Positions 42,576 to 50,722 of a stretch of DNA of 64,000 nucleotides are shown piece by piece. The stretch's first letter is position 1. Each line of letters opens with the position of its first letter. A program made the translations under genes and the position numbers. The notes below the pieces were generated by a model, which ran no database searches, was not told where the DNA came from, and saw nothing but the letters and a program-made list of their open reading frames with translations. Origin of the DNA: Sphingomonas sp. BAUL-RG-20F-R05-02 (GTDB taxonomy: Bacteria; Pseudomonadota; Alphaproteobacteria; Sphingomonadales; Sphingomonadaceae); NCBI RefSeq assembly GCF_022662305.1, contig NZ_JAKNQH010000002.1, positions 124,001 through 188,000 on the forward strand, in the 5' to 3' direction.

Positions 42576-43718
42576 ATGACTGATCTACCCGCGCTTCCGG
42601 CGACGAAGCCTGCGCGTCCTTTCTTCAGCTCCGGCCCCTGCGCCAAGCCTCCGGGCTGGTCCGCCGACCGACTCGCCACCGAATCGCTCGGCCGCTCGCA
42701 TCGCTCGAAGATCGGCAAGACCCGCCTCGCCTATTGCATCGATCTGATGCGCGAGTTGCTGGAACTGCCCGACACCCACCGCATCGGCATCGTTCCCGGT
42801 TCCGACACCGGCGCTTTCGAGATGGCGATGTGGACGATGCTGGGCGCGCGCGGCGTCACCACGCTCGCCTGGGAAAGCTTCGGCGAAGGCTGGGTGACGG
42901 ATGCGGTCAAGCAGTTGAAGCTCGATCCCACCGTGATTCGCGCCGACTACGGCCAGCTGCCTGACCTCACCACCGTCGATTGGTCGACCGACGTGCTGTT
43001 CACCTGGAACGGCACCACCTCCGGCGTGCGCGTCCCGAACGGCGACTGGATCTCTGAGACCCGCGAGGGGCTGTCGTTCGCCGACGCCACCAGCGCGGTG
43101 TTCGCCTACCCGCTGCCGTGGGACAAGATCGATGTCGCGACCTTCTCGTGGCAGAAGGTGCTGGGCGGCGAAGGCGCGCACGGCGTGCTGATCCTCGGGC
43201 CCCGCGCGGTCGAACGACTGGAAAGCTACACGCCGGCATGGCCGCTGCCCAAGGTGTTCCGCCTGATGGCGAAGGGCAAGCTGGCGGAAGGCGTGTTCAA
43301 GGGCGAGACGATCAACACCCCGTCGATGCTGGCGGTGGAGGACGCGATCTTCGCACTCGAATGGGGCAAGTCGGTCGGTGGCGCCGCCGGGCTGATCGCG
43401 CGCAGCGACGCCAACGCCGCCGCGCTCGACAAGATCGTCAGCGAGCGCGACTGGCTCGGCCATCTCGCCTCGGACGAAGCGTCGCGCTCGAAAACCAGCG
43501 TGTGCCTGACGGTCGAGGGCGCGGACGAAGCGTTTATCAAGACGTTCGCCGGACTGCTCGACAAGCAGGGCGCCGCTTATGACGTGGCAGGCTACCGCGA
43601 TGCGCCCGCCGGCCTGCGCATCTGGTGCGGCGCGACCGTCGACACCGCCGATATCGAGGCACTCGGGCCGTGGCTCGACTGGGCCTATGCCACCGCAAGG
43701 GCGCCGGCCGCCGCGTAA
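42576..43718 (+). CDS. serC: Phosphoserine aminotransferase
   Basis: SerC converts 3-phosphohydroxypyruvate to phosphoserine using glutamate and PLP. The 380-residue product is of the alphaproteobacterial type, with ARPFFSSGPCAKPPGWS at the N-terminus, GIVPGSDTGAFEMAMWTMLG, VLFTWNGTTSGVRVPNG and VATFSWQKVLGGEGAHGVLI with the PLP Lys. ATG 42576 has a good AAGGAG. It is followed by serA, so the two first steps of serine synthesis are together, with a short hairpin-rich gap between them. Confidence 0.96.
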   Translation: MTDLPALPATKPARPFFSSGPCAKPPGWSADRLATESLGRSHRSKIGKTRLAYCIDLMRELLELPDTHRIGIVPGSDTGAFEMAMWTMLGARGVTTLAWESFGEGWVTDAVKQLKLDPTVIRADYGQLPDLTTVDWSTDVLFTWNGTTSGVRVPNGDWISETREGLSFADATSAVFAYPLPWDKIDVATFSWQKVLGGEGAHGVLILGPRAVERLESYTPAWPLPKVFRLMAKGKLAEGVFKGETINTPSMLAVEDAIFALEWGKSVGGAAGLIARSDANAAALDKIVSERDWLGHLASDEASRSKTSVCLTVEGADEAFIKTFAGLLDKQGAAYDVAGYRDAPAGLRIWCGATVDTADIEALGPWLDWAYATARAPAAA

Positions 43719-43729
43719 CTGATACCGCA

Positions 43730-43748
43730 CCCCGGCGAGTCGCCGGGG
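43730..43748. repeat. Palindromic hairpin between serC and serA
   Basis: CCCCGGCG and CGCCGGGG pair with a three-base loop. A second hairpin, CCCCG-TGCG-CGGGG, follows near 43785. They occupy most of the serC-serA gap. Neither has a T tract, so they are more likely repeats or RNA-stabilising elements than terminators. The first resembles the core of the inverted repeat at 62054. Confidence 0.6.
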
Positions 43749-43814
43749 TCGCCCTCCGCATCAAGTGCCGTGAGGCACGCTCTCCCCGTGCGCGGGGACG
43801 ACAAAGGATTTCCC

Positions 43815-45392
43815 ATGCCAAAAGTTCTTATCAGCGACAAAATGGACCCCAAGGCCGCGCAGATCTTCCGCGAGCGCGGCGTCGAAGTGGACGAGATCAC
43901 CGGCAAGACGCCCGACGAACTGAAGGCGATCATCGGCCAGTATGACGGCCTCGCCATCCGCAGCTCGACCAAGGTGACCAAGGATATCCTCAGCGCCGCC
44001 ACCAACCTCAAGGTGGTCGGCCGCGCCGGCATCGGTGTCGACAACGTCGATATCCCCGCCGCTTCCGCCGCCGGCGTTGTCGTGATGAACACCCCATTCG
44101 GCAACTCGATCACCACCGCCGAACACGCCATCGCTTTGATGTTCGCGCTCGCCCGCGATCTGCCGGAAGCGGACAAGTCGACGCAGGCCGGCAAGTGGGA
44201 GAAGAACCGCTTCATGGGCGTCGAGGTGACCGGCAAGACGCTCGGCTTGATCGGCGCGGGCAACATCGGCTCGATCGTCGCGGACCGTGCGCTTGGTCTC
44301 CGCATGAAGGTGGTGGCGTTTGATCCGTTCCTTAGCCCTGAGCGGGCGATCGAGCTCGGCGTCGAGAAGGTCGAGCTCGACGATCTGCTCGCCCGTGCCG
44401 ACTTCATTACGCTGCACACCCCGCTCACCGACCAGACGCGCAACATCCTCTCGGCCGAAGCGCTCGCCAAGACCAAGAAGGGCGTGCGCATCGTCAACTG
44501 CGCGCGCGGTGGGCTGATCGACGAGGCGGCGCTCAAGGAAGGGCTCGACTCGGGGCATATCGGCGGCGCGGCGCTCGACGTATTCGTGAGCGAGCCGGCC
44601 AAGGAGTCGCCGCTGTTCGGCACGCCCAACTTCATCTCGACCCCGCACCTCGGCGCGTCGACCAGCGAGGCGCAGGTCAACGTCGCGATCCAGGTCGCCG
44701 AGCAGATGGCGGATTACCTCGTCTCCGGCGGGATCACCAACGCGCTCAACGTGCCGTCGCTGTCGGCGGAGGAGGCGCCGCGGTTGAAGCCGTACATGGC
44801 GCTGGCGGAAAAGCTCGGCAGCCTGGTCGGCCAGCTCACCCGTGGCGCGGTGCCGCGCATCTCGATCCACACCGAGGGCGCCGCGACCGAGCTGAACGCC
44901 AAGCCGATCGTCTCTGCCGTGCTCCATGGTTTCCTGCGCACGCAGACCGACACGGTCAACATGGTCAACGCGCCGCTGCTCGCCAAGGAGCGCGGCATCG
45001 AGGTGCGTGAGGTCAAGACCGAGCGTGAGGGCGATTACCACACGCTGCTGCGCGTGTCGGTGAAGACTGATGCGGGCGAGCGTTCGGTGGCCGGTACGCT
45101 GTTCGGCGATGCCGCGCCGCGTGTGGTCGAACTGTTCGGCATCAAGGTCGAGGCCGATCTCGCCGGGCCAATGCTGTACGTCGTGAACGAGGATGCGCCC
45201 GGCTTCATCGGCCGGATCGGCTCGCTGCTCGGGCAAGCGGGCGTCAACATCGGCACGTTCCACCTGGGCCGCCGCACCGCCGGTGGCGAGGCGGTGCTGC
45301 TGCTGTCGGTCGACGAGCCGGTCACGCCCGAACTGATCGCGCAGGTGCGTGACCTCGCCGGCGTGAAGACCGCGATGGCGCTGGCGTTCTGA
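43815..45392 (+). CDS. serA: D-3-phosphoglycerate dehydrogenase
   Basis: SerA oxidises 3-phosphoglycerate with NAD to start serine synthesis. The 525-residue product has MPKVLISDKMDPKAAQIF, the NAD-binding LGLIGAGNIGSIVADRALG, ARADFITLHTPLTDQTRNI, the substrate Arg in NCARGGLIDEAAL and the catalytic His region STPHLGASTSEAQ. It continues with an intervening domain and a C-terminal ACT domain (FIGRIGSLLGQAGVNIGTFH) that binds serine in feedback-controlled members. The start at ATG 43815 follows AAAGGA. A factor-independent terminator follows at 45410. Confidence 0.96.
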   Translation: MPKVLISDKMDPKAAQIFRERGVEVDEITGKTPDELKAIIGQYDGLAIRSSTKVTKDILSAATNLKVVGRAGIGVDNVDIPAASAAGVVVMNTPFGNSITTAEHAIALMFALARDLPEADKSTQAGKWEKNRFMGVEVTGKTLGLIGAGNIGSIVADRALGLRMKVVAFDPFLSPERAIELGVEKVELDDLLARADFITLHTPLTDQTRNILSAEALAKTKKGVRIVNCARGGLIDEAALKEGLDSGHIGGAALDVFVSEPAKESPLFGTPNFISTPHLGASTSEAQVNVAIQVAEQMADYLVSGGITNALNVPSLSAEEAPRLKPYMALAEKLGSLVGQLTRGAVPRISIHTEGAATELNAKPIVSAVLHGFLRTQTDTVNMVNAPLLAKERGIEVREVKTEREGDYHTLLRVSVKTDAGERSVAGTLFGDAAPRVVELFGIKVEADLAGPMLYVVNEDAPGFIGRIGSLLGQAGVNIGTFHLGRRTAGGEAVLLLSVDEPVTPELIAQVRDLAGVKTAMALAF

Positions 45393-45409
45393 ACACCGGG
45401 TAGCGGAAC

Positions 45410-45440
45410 GGCCGTGCCGCGCGAGCGTGCACGGCCTTTT
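45410..45440 (+). terminator. Terminator of the serCA unit
   Basis: GGCCGTGC (45410-45417) and GCACGGCC (45429-45436) pair perfectly as an eight-base stem with an 11-base loop, followed by TTTT. It lies 18 bases after the serA stop. Confidence 0.85.
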
Positions 45441-45541
45441 CGTGCGCCTCGCGGAAAATGACGGCGCGAGGTTGACGACACCGCGCGCGCAGGCGACGGA
45501 ACGCGCGATCTTTGCCAAACGGCGACAACAAGGCTTCCGTG

Positions 45542-46645
45542 ATGACTTCGCTTCTCCCCCAGGGCTTCCGCGATCGCCTGCCCCCCGTCGCCGATGCGAC
45601 CGCGCGGCTCGGACAGGCCGTGCTCGGCGCTGCATTTCAGCATGGCTATGAACGCGCCGATCCTGCGCTGGCGGAGTTCGAGGAAGGGCTCGCCGGTCGC
45701 CTCAAATCCGCCACCGCGCAGGATGCCGTGCGGTTCGTCGATCCGGTGTCGCAGCGCACGCTGGCAGTGCGGCCCGACATCACCGCGCAGATCGGCCGCA
45801 TCGCGGCCACTCGCATGGGCCACCATCCGCGCCCAGTGCGGTTGTCCTACGCCGGCCCGGTGCTGCGGCTGCGCGCCTCGCAACTCAGCCCCGAGCGCGA
45901 GATGCTCCAAATGGGCTGCGAATTGATCGGCCTAGATACGATCGCCGCCGCAACCGAGATCGTCAGCGTCGCGGTCGAGGCGCTGGAGGCGGCGGGCGTG
46001 CGCGACGTCTCGATTGACTTCACCCTGCCCGATCTGGTCAGCACGCTCGCCAAGGGGCCGCTGCCGATCGACGACGCGCAGATCGCGGCCCTGTGCGACC
46101 GGCTCGACGCCAAGGATGCTGGTGGTGTGGCCGAAATCTCGCGGGCGTACCTGCCGCTGATCGAAGCGGCGGGGCCGTTCGCAGCGGCGCATGACCGGCT
46201 GTGTCAATTCGATGTCGGTGGCGCGCTGCGCTCGCGACTCGACGGGCTGTGGGCGATCGCGGAAGCGCTGAAGGGCCGCGTCGGGCTGACGCTCGATCCG
46301 ACCGAGCGGCACGGCTTCGAGTATCAGAGCTGGCTGGGCTTCTCGATCTTCGCGCGCGGCGTGCGTGGCGAGATCGGCCGGGGTGGCAGCTATTCGATCG
46401 TGCACGAAAATGGCGCGGAGGAAGTCGCGGTCGGCTTCTCGCTCTACGCCGATGCGATCGTCGCGGCGGGGCTAGGCGAGATCGACCGACGCCGGCTGTT
46501 CGTGCCGATCGGCACCGATCCGGCAGTGGCGGCGGGGATGCGCGCGGATGGCTGGGTGACGGTCGCCGCGCTGGAAGCAGGCGACACGCCCGAGGCGCAG
46601 CTTTGCACGCATGTCCTGGCGGAAGGCGAACCCCGCGCCTTATAA
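45542..46645 (+). CDS. hisZ: ATP phosphoribosyltransferase regulatory subunit HisZ
   Basis: HisZ is a catalytically inactive histidyl-tRNA-synthetase paralogue that pairs with the short HisG to start histidine synthesis. The 367-residue product has the class II core: LLPQGFRDRLPPVADATARL, FVDPVSQRTLAVRPDITAQIGR, VLRLRASQLSPEREMLQMGCEL and FSIFARGVRGEIGRGGSYS, and lacks an anticodon-binding domain. The start was placed at ATG 45542, giving MTSLLPQGF. No hisG is in the window. It follows serA after its terminator and is convergent with the dihydroorotase gene. Confidence 0.92.
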   Translation: MTSLLPQGFRDRLPPVADATARLGQAVLGAAFQHGYERADPALAEFEEGLAGRLKSATAQDAVRFVDPVSQRTLAVRPDITAQIGRIAATRMGHHPRPVRLSYAGPVLRLRASQLSPEREMLQMGCELIGLDTIAAATEIVSVAVEALEAAGVRDVSIDFTLPDLVSTLAKGPLPIDDAQIAALCDRLDAKDAGGVAEISRAYLPLIEAAGPFAAAHDRLCQFDVGGALRSRLDGLWAIAEALKGRVGLTLDPTERHGFEYQSWLGFSIFARGVRGEIGRGGSYSIVHENGAEEVAVGFSLYADAIVAAGLGEIDRRRLFVPIGTDPAVAAGMRADGWVTVAALEAGDTPEAQLCTHVLAEGEPRAL

Positions 46646-46675
46646 CGCGGCGGTTGTGACGCGGGGCGGCGTCGT

Positions 46676-48001
46676 TCAGCCGAACTCGACCGCCTCGAAG
46701 CGGATCGGCTCACCCACCGCCGCGTTGGCGAGCGCGCCATTCCACATCACGCGGTTGCCGCGCACGATCGTGCCGATCGGCTTGCCGGTCAGCTCCATGC
46801 CGGTGAATGGCGACCAGCCACAGCGCGACGCCAGCCAATCCTCGGTGATCGTCCAGCGCTTCTTGAGGTCGACCACGGTGAAATCGGCGTCGTAGCCGAC
46901 CGCGATCCGCCCCTTGCCGACAATCCCGAAGATGCGCTGGGCGCCCGCGCTGGTCAGGTCGATCACGCGCTGGAGCGTGGTGCGCCCCTCGGCGACATGG
47001 TTGAGCAGCAACGGCAGCAGCGTCTGCACGCCCGGCATGCCGCTCGGCGAATCAGGATAGGGCTTGGCCTTCTCTTCCGCCGTGTGCGGCGCATGATCGG
47101 AACCGATCACGTCCGGCACGCCCTGTTGCAACCAGTGCCATAGCCCATCGCGGTGCGCGCCGGAGCGGATCGGCGGGTTCATCTGCGCATAGGTGCCGAG
47201 GCGCGGATAGGCCTCCTCCCCCGCCAGCGTCAGATGCTGTGGCGTGACCTCGCAACTGGCGATGTCCTTGTGCCGCGATAGCAGTTCGAGTTCGGCGGGG
47301 GTGGTGACGTGCAGCACATGGATGCGGCGTCGCGCTTCACGCGCCAGCTTGAGGATGCGCTGCGTCGCCAGCAGCGCGCTTTCGTCGTCGCGCCACACCG
47401 GGTGCGAGGCCGCATCGCCAGGGATGCGTTCACCCGCACGCGCGTTCATCCGCGCCTCGTCCTCGGCATGGATCGCGACGCGGCGGTGGCCGGAGGCAAG
47501 TACATCGGCGAGCGAGGAATCCTCCGACACGAGCAGATCGCCGGTCGACGCACCCATGAAGATCTTGACGCCCGCCGTGCCCGGCATTCGCTCCAACTCG
47601 GCGAGGTCCCGCGCGTTATGGTTGGTCGCGCCGACATAGAAGGCGTGGTCGCACCACATGCGGTGGTGGGCGCGGGTTAGCTTGTCGGTGATCGCGTCGG
47701 CGCTGTCGGTGTTGGGCTTGGTGTTTGGCATTTCGAACACAGAGGTCACCCCGCCCAGCACGGCGGAACGGCTACCGCTTTCGAGGTCTTCCTTGTGGAC
47801 CAATCCTGGCTCGCGGAAATGCACCTGCGTGTCGATCACGCCAGGCAGGATGTCCAGGCCGGTGCAGTCGATCGTCTCACCCGCATCGCCGCTCGCGCCG
47901 ATCGCGGCGATCCGGCCGCCGATCACGCCGACGCTGGTTTGTACCGGGCCGCTCGGCAAATGCACCGTGCCGCCAGTCAGGATCATGTCGTAGCGTGCCA
48001 T
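46676..48001 (-). CDS. pyrC: Dihydroorotase, class I (amidohydrolase)
   Basis: The enzyme closes carbamoyl-aspartate to dihydroorotate in pyrimidine synthesis. The 441-residue product has the amidohydrolase features PGVIDTQVHFREPGLVHKEDL, GVKIFMGASTGDLLV with the carboxylated Lys, VAIHAEDEARMNA, IHVLHVTTPAELELL and VIGSDHAPHTAEEK with the catalytic Asp. The first His of the usual HxH metal pair is Gln here (QVH). The start was chosen at ATG 48001, with AAAGAGG upstream. It is divergent from ygfZ, 44 bases apart. A related cyclic amidohydrolase is a less likely alternative. Confidence 0.88.
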   Translation of the reverse strand: MARYDMILTGGTVHLPSGPVQTSVGVIGGRIAAIGASGDAGETIDCTGLDILPGVIDTQVHFREPGLVHKEDLESGSRSAVLGGVTSVFEMPNTKPNTDSADAITDKLTRAHHRMWCDHAFYVGATNHNARDLAELERMPGTAGVKIFMGASTGDLLVSEDSSLADVLASGHRRVAIHAEDEARMNARAGERIPGDAASHPVWRDDESALLATQRILKLAREARRRIHVLHVTTPAELELLSRHKDIASCEVTPQHLTLAGEEAYPRLGTYAQMNPPIRSGAHRDGLWHWLQQGVPDVIGSDHAPHTAEEKAKPYPDSPSGMPGVQTLLPLLLNHVAEGRTTLQRVIDLTSAGAQRIFGIVGKGRIAVGYDADFTVVDLKKRWTITEDWLASRCGWSPFTGMELTGKPIGTIVRGNRVMWNGALANAAVGEPIRFEAVEFG

Positions 48002-48045
48002 CGCTGCCTCTTTCGCTTGTCTCGCCTCCCCCCTACCTGTTGCGG

Positions 48046-48777
48046 ATGACTGAAACCACCCCAACGCTGCTCAGCGACCGCGCATTGATCCGCATCGCCG
48101 GAGACGATCCACGCGGTTTTTTGCAAGGCCTCGTCACGCAGGATGTGACCGGTCTCGACGCGTCCGGACCACGGTGGGGCGGACTGCTGACGCCACAGGG
48201 CAAGGCGCTGTTCGACTTCCTGCTGTGGGCAGATGGCGACGCGGTGCTGATCGACTGCGAGGCATCAGCTGCGGAGGCGCTGACGCGACGGCTGTCGATG
48301 TATCGGGTGCGGCGGGCGATCACCATTGAGCCGGCGCAGGGTGCGGTGCATTGGTCGCCGCTGGACGGCGGCGGCGCCGACCCACGCCTGCCGGATCTCG
48401 GATGTCGCTGGCTGGGCGAAGCGGGCGGCGCACCGGCAGACGCTGCTTGGCGTGCGCACCGGCTCACGCGCGGCGTAACCGAAGGCATTGCGGAACTCGG
48501 CAGCGATCAGACTTTATGGCTGGAATGCAATGCCCGTGAACTGAATGGCGTGAGCTTCACCAAGGGGTGCTATATCGGGCAGGAAAACACCGCGCGCATG
48601 CATCACCGGTCGAAGGTCAATCGTCGTCTGGTGGTCGCGCCGCTCGGCGAGGCGGGGGATCGAACCCGCACGCGTTACGCAGAGATCGGCCTGATGGTCG
48701 AACTGCGCCGGGTCGAGTCGCTGGGCGACGCCCTTTGTCCCGGGTGGCTCTACGCAGCGCTTGCCGAGCCTGCATGA
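48046..48777 (+). CDS. ygfZ: YgfZ/CAF17-type folate-binding protein
   Basis: YgfZ proteins use tetrahydrofolate to support Fe-S enzyme maturation and repair. The 243-residue product has the GcvT-like fold with LLSDRALIRIAGDDPRGFLQGLVTQDV at the N-terminus, GGLLTPQGKALFDFLLW, and the diagnostic KGCYIGQENTARMHH near residue 173. Its tail is shorter than in E. coli YgfZ. The sequence near its end contains a tRNA-T-loop-like stretch in reverse, considered chance. It is divergent from the dihydroorotase gene and is followed by the OmpA gene on the opposite strand. Confidence 0.9.
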   Translation: MTETTPTLLSDRALIRIAGDDPRGFLQGLVTQDVTGLDASGPRWGGLLTPQGKALFDFLLWADGDAVLIDCEASAAEALTRRLSMYRVRRAITIEPAQGAVHWSPLDGGGADPRLPDLGCRWLGEAGGAPADAAWRAHRLTRGVTEGIAELGSDQTLWLECNARELNGVSFTKGCYIGQENTARMHHRSKVNRRLVVAPLGEAGDRTRTRYAEIGLMVELRRVESLGDALCPGWLYAALAEPA

Positions 48778-48903
48778 ACCTGACAGCCGCGATACTTCAT
48801 CAGCCTTTGCGTGGCGGCTAACGTCGGGGTTGGTCCACGCGCCCATGCTGCTGGCCATCGTGACGTCGCCGCCGCTGCTTCATTCCCGACCGGCACCACG
48901 CAC

Positions 48904-48930
48904 AAAAAAAGGGGCCGGTTTCCCGACCCC
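48904..48930 (-). terminator. Terminator of the ompA-like gene
   Basis: On the minus strand GGGGTCGG and CCGGCCCC form an eight-base stem (one T-G pair) closed by a GAAA tetraloop and followed by seven T. It starts about 28 bases after the gene stop and is a strong factor-independent terminator. Confidence 0.92.
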
Positions 48931-48958
48931 TCTCTTTGAACTCGCGTTCCAGTCAGTC

Positions 48959-50083
48959 TTACTGACCCGAACCCGGACCGTACGTGATTTCCACGCGACG
49001 GTTCTGGACTTCGCGAACGCCGTCGGCGGTCTGAACGCGCAGGTGCGAAGGATCTTCGCCGAATGCCTGCGTGGTCATGGCTGCTTCCGGGATCGAATGC
49101 GACGACAGGTAAGCCTTCACCGCGTCCGCGCGACGCTGCGACAGACCGACGTTGTACTTCGGCGTACCCGAGCGATCGGCGAAGCCGGCCAGCATGACCT
49201 GTGCGTTGCCGCACGAAGCGTACTGAGCGATCGCGTTGTCGAGGATCGACGACGCTTCCGGCGTGATGTCCGACTTGTCCCACTCGAAGAACACGATGAA
49301 CGGACCAGGCGAGCAAACCGGTGCCGGCGGCTGTGCAACCGGAGCTTCCGGGGGCGGCGGCGGCGGCGGGGGCGGGGGCGGCGGCGGCGGGGGTGCTGCC
49401 GGCTCGCCGAAGTTGTAGGTCAGGCCACCGAGCAGGCTGTGCGAACGATAGCGCGTTTCGTACTGCGCACCCTCGATACCAACCAACTTGACGTTGTCGG
49501 CGTTGAAGAAGCGATACTTGAGCGAGAGATCGACATGGTTCGACAGCGGAGCGCGAACGCCCGCGAGGCCCTGCCATGCGAAGACCGTGTCGCTGTCGTC
49601 CAGGAAGCTCGCTGCGTTGCCGGCACGCGGACCAGCAAGCGTCACGCGCGCAACACCGACACCGCCGCCGACGAAGCCCTGAATGGCATCGTCATCGCCG
49701 AAGTCGAGCAGGCCGTTGACCATGAAGCTCAGAGCCGACGTGTGGCTGTGCGGGCTGTCATACTGGCCAGGCGTCGCGAACGAGCCGGTGTTCACGAACG
49801 GCGTGTTGACCGACGAGCGATAAGTGTCGCCCTTGGCGAACTTGTAACCGACTTCGCTTTCAACCCGGAACATGCCCAGGTCGTAACCGATCACGCCATC
49901 GACGTCATAACCGGTCTTGGTGTTGTACGTTCCTGCCGAAGGCGTGTTCGCAATATCGAACTTCATGTCTTCGACGATCATACCACCGCCTTCAACGCCG
50001 ACGTACCACGACTTGTCGCGGGCAAGAGCAGGCGTTGCAAGAGCAGTGGAGGCAAGCGCTACGATAACGGCTAGCTTCCGCAT
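48959..50083 (-). CDS. OmpA-family outer membrane protein with polyproline linker
   Basis: The 374-residue product has a signal peptide ending in ALA, an eight-strand-type beta-barrel domain with alternating aromatic residues over about residues 23-225, a hinge of 15 consecutive Pro, and a C-terminal OmpA domain that binds peptidoglycan. The latter shows FFEWDKSDITPEASSILDNA, VMLAGFADRSGTPKYNVGLS and the Arg-containing SQRRADAVKAYL. Two Cys flank the start of the OmpA domain. A GGGG ribosome-binding site is before the ATG. It probably ties the outer membrane to the wall and is strongly expressed, judging by its own terminator. Confidence 0.93.
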   Translation of the reverse strand: MRKLAVIVALASTALATPALARDKSWYVGVEGGGMIVEDMKFDIANTPSAGTYNTKTGYDVDGVIGYDLGMFRVESEVGYKFAKGDTYRSSVNTPFVNTGSFATPGQYDSPHSHTSALSFMVNGLLDFGDDDAIQGFVGGGVGVARVTLAGPRAGNAASFLDDSDTVFAWQGLAGVRAPLSNHVDLSLKYRFFNADNVKLVGIEGAQYETRYRSHSLLGGLTYNFGEPAAPPPPPPPPPPPPPPPEAPVAQPPAPVCSPGPFIVFFEWDKSDITPEASSILDNAIAQYASCGNAQVMLAGFADRSGTPKYNVGLSQRRADAVKAYLSSHSIPEAAMTTQAFGEDPSHLRVQTADGVREVQNRRVEITYGPGSGQ

Positions 50084-50172
50084 AGAAATCCCCTTTCCTT
50101 AGGTGTCACTCGGACAGCCCAAACTCCCTAGTCCTGCGTTCGTTTCCACGCAAGCGCACAAAAACCGGCTAC

Positions 50173-50190
50173 TGTTGCATATCCGCAACA
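50173..50190. promoter_or_regulatory. Palindrome upstream of the ompA-like gene and after the GTA cluster
   Basis: TGTTGC and GCAACA pair around ATATCC. It is 28 bases after the last GTA gene stop and 90 bases before the ompA start, both read on the minus strand. It lacks a T tract, so an operator or RNA-end hairpin are both open. Confidence 0.35.
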
Positions 50191-50218
50191 TCGACCGATA
50201 CCCTCTTGGAAAATGCGT

Positions 50219-50722
50219 TCACGTGCCGATCAGTCCATGATTGTGCAGTGCAGCAACGACACTGGCAAGCACGCTGCGCGCCTCGGCATCGATCACCGCG
50301 CCACCGGTTGGTTCCGCGATGGCCGGCTGGCGCTCGCCGACTACCTGTACCCCGCCGATTTCCACGCCTGCCGCTCGCAGGATGCCGACGCTCCAGCCGG
50401 TGCCGTCAAAGCGGAGTTGCGCACCATCGGCAAGGCTCCAGGCGCACATGCCGGGGACGGGCAAGCAGAACCGCCAGCCGCTTTCGCTCCATCCGGCAAG
50501 AGCCTGTGCGGAGCCGCTCCACGCGCCGCCCGGCTTGGTTCCGACGATCCAGCACTGGCCGGCCACTGGCGCTTCCGGAGGAACGTTCACGCCGGCCGCA
50601 ACCACGACCGTCTGGGTCAGCAGATCGAGCAGCGTAAGTGCCTCGTTATGCGTGATTTCCTTCTGCGCCTGGCCGGCGTCCAGCAACGGAAGTGCGAGTC
50701 GTGGGGAGAGATCGTCGCTCAT
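50219..50722 (-). CDS. DUF2793 tail protein, last gene of the GTA cluster
   Basis: The 167-residue product begins with the DUF2793 signature: MSDDLSPRLALPLLDAGQAQ, then KEITHNEALTLLDLLTQTVV, and continues with PVAGQCWIVGTKPGGAWSG. DUF2793 domains occur at the N-terminus of phage tail-fibre or spike proteins. Here the protein is short and ends with ASVVAALHNHGLIGT, so it may be a small fibre attached to the hub. A strong GGAGGT lies before the ATG, and the start overlaps the gp15-like stop (ATGA). Confidence 0.85.
   Translation of the reverse strand: MSDDLSPRLALPLLDAGQAQKEITHNEALTLLDLLTQTVVVAAGVNVPPEAPVAGQCWIVGTKPGGAWSGSAQALAGWSESGWRFCLPVPGMCAWSLADGAQLRFDGTGWSVGILRAAGVEIGGVQVVGERQPAIAEPTGGAVIDAEARSVLASVVAALHNHGLIGT

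Noticed and set aside
43761..45635. 624-codon minus-strand frame opposite serA.
   Set aside because: serA is unmistakable on the other strand, and the antisense frame has no domain and no ribosome-binding site.
48630..48675. Reverse-strand tRNA T-arm-like stretch (GCGGG, TTCGATC, CCCCGC) inside ygfZ.
   Set aside because: The stem would need an eight-base loop, there is no matching acceptor or anticodon arm, and the reading frame of ygfZ continues through it with a normal family-like end.
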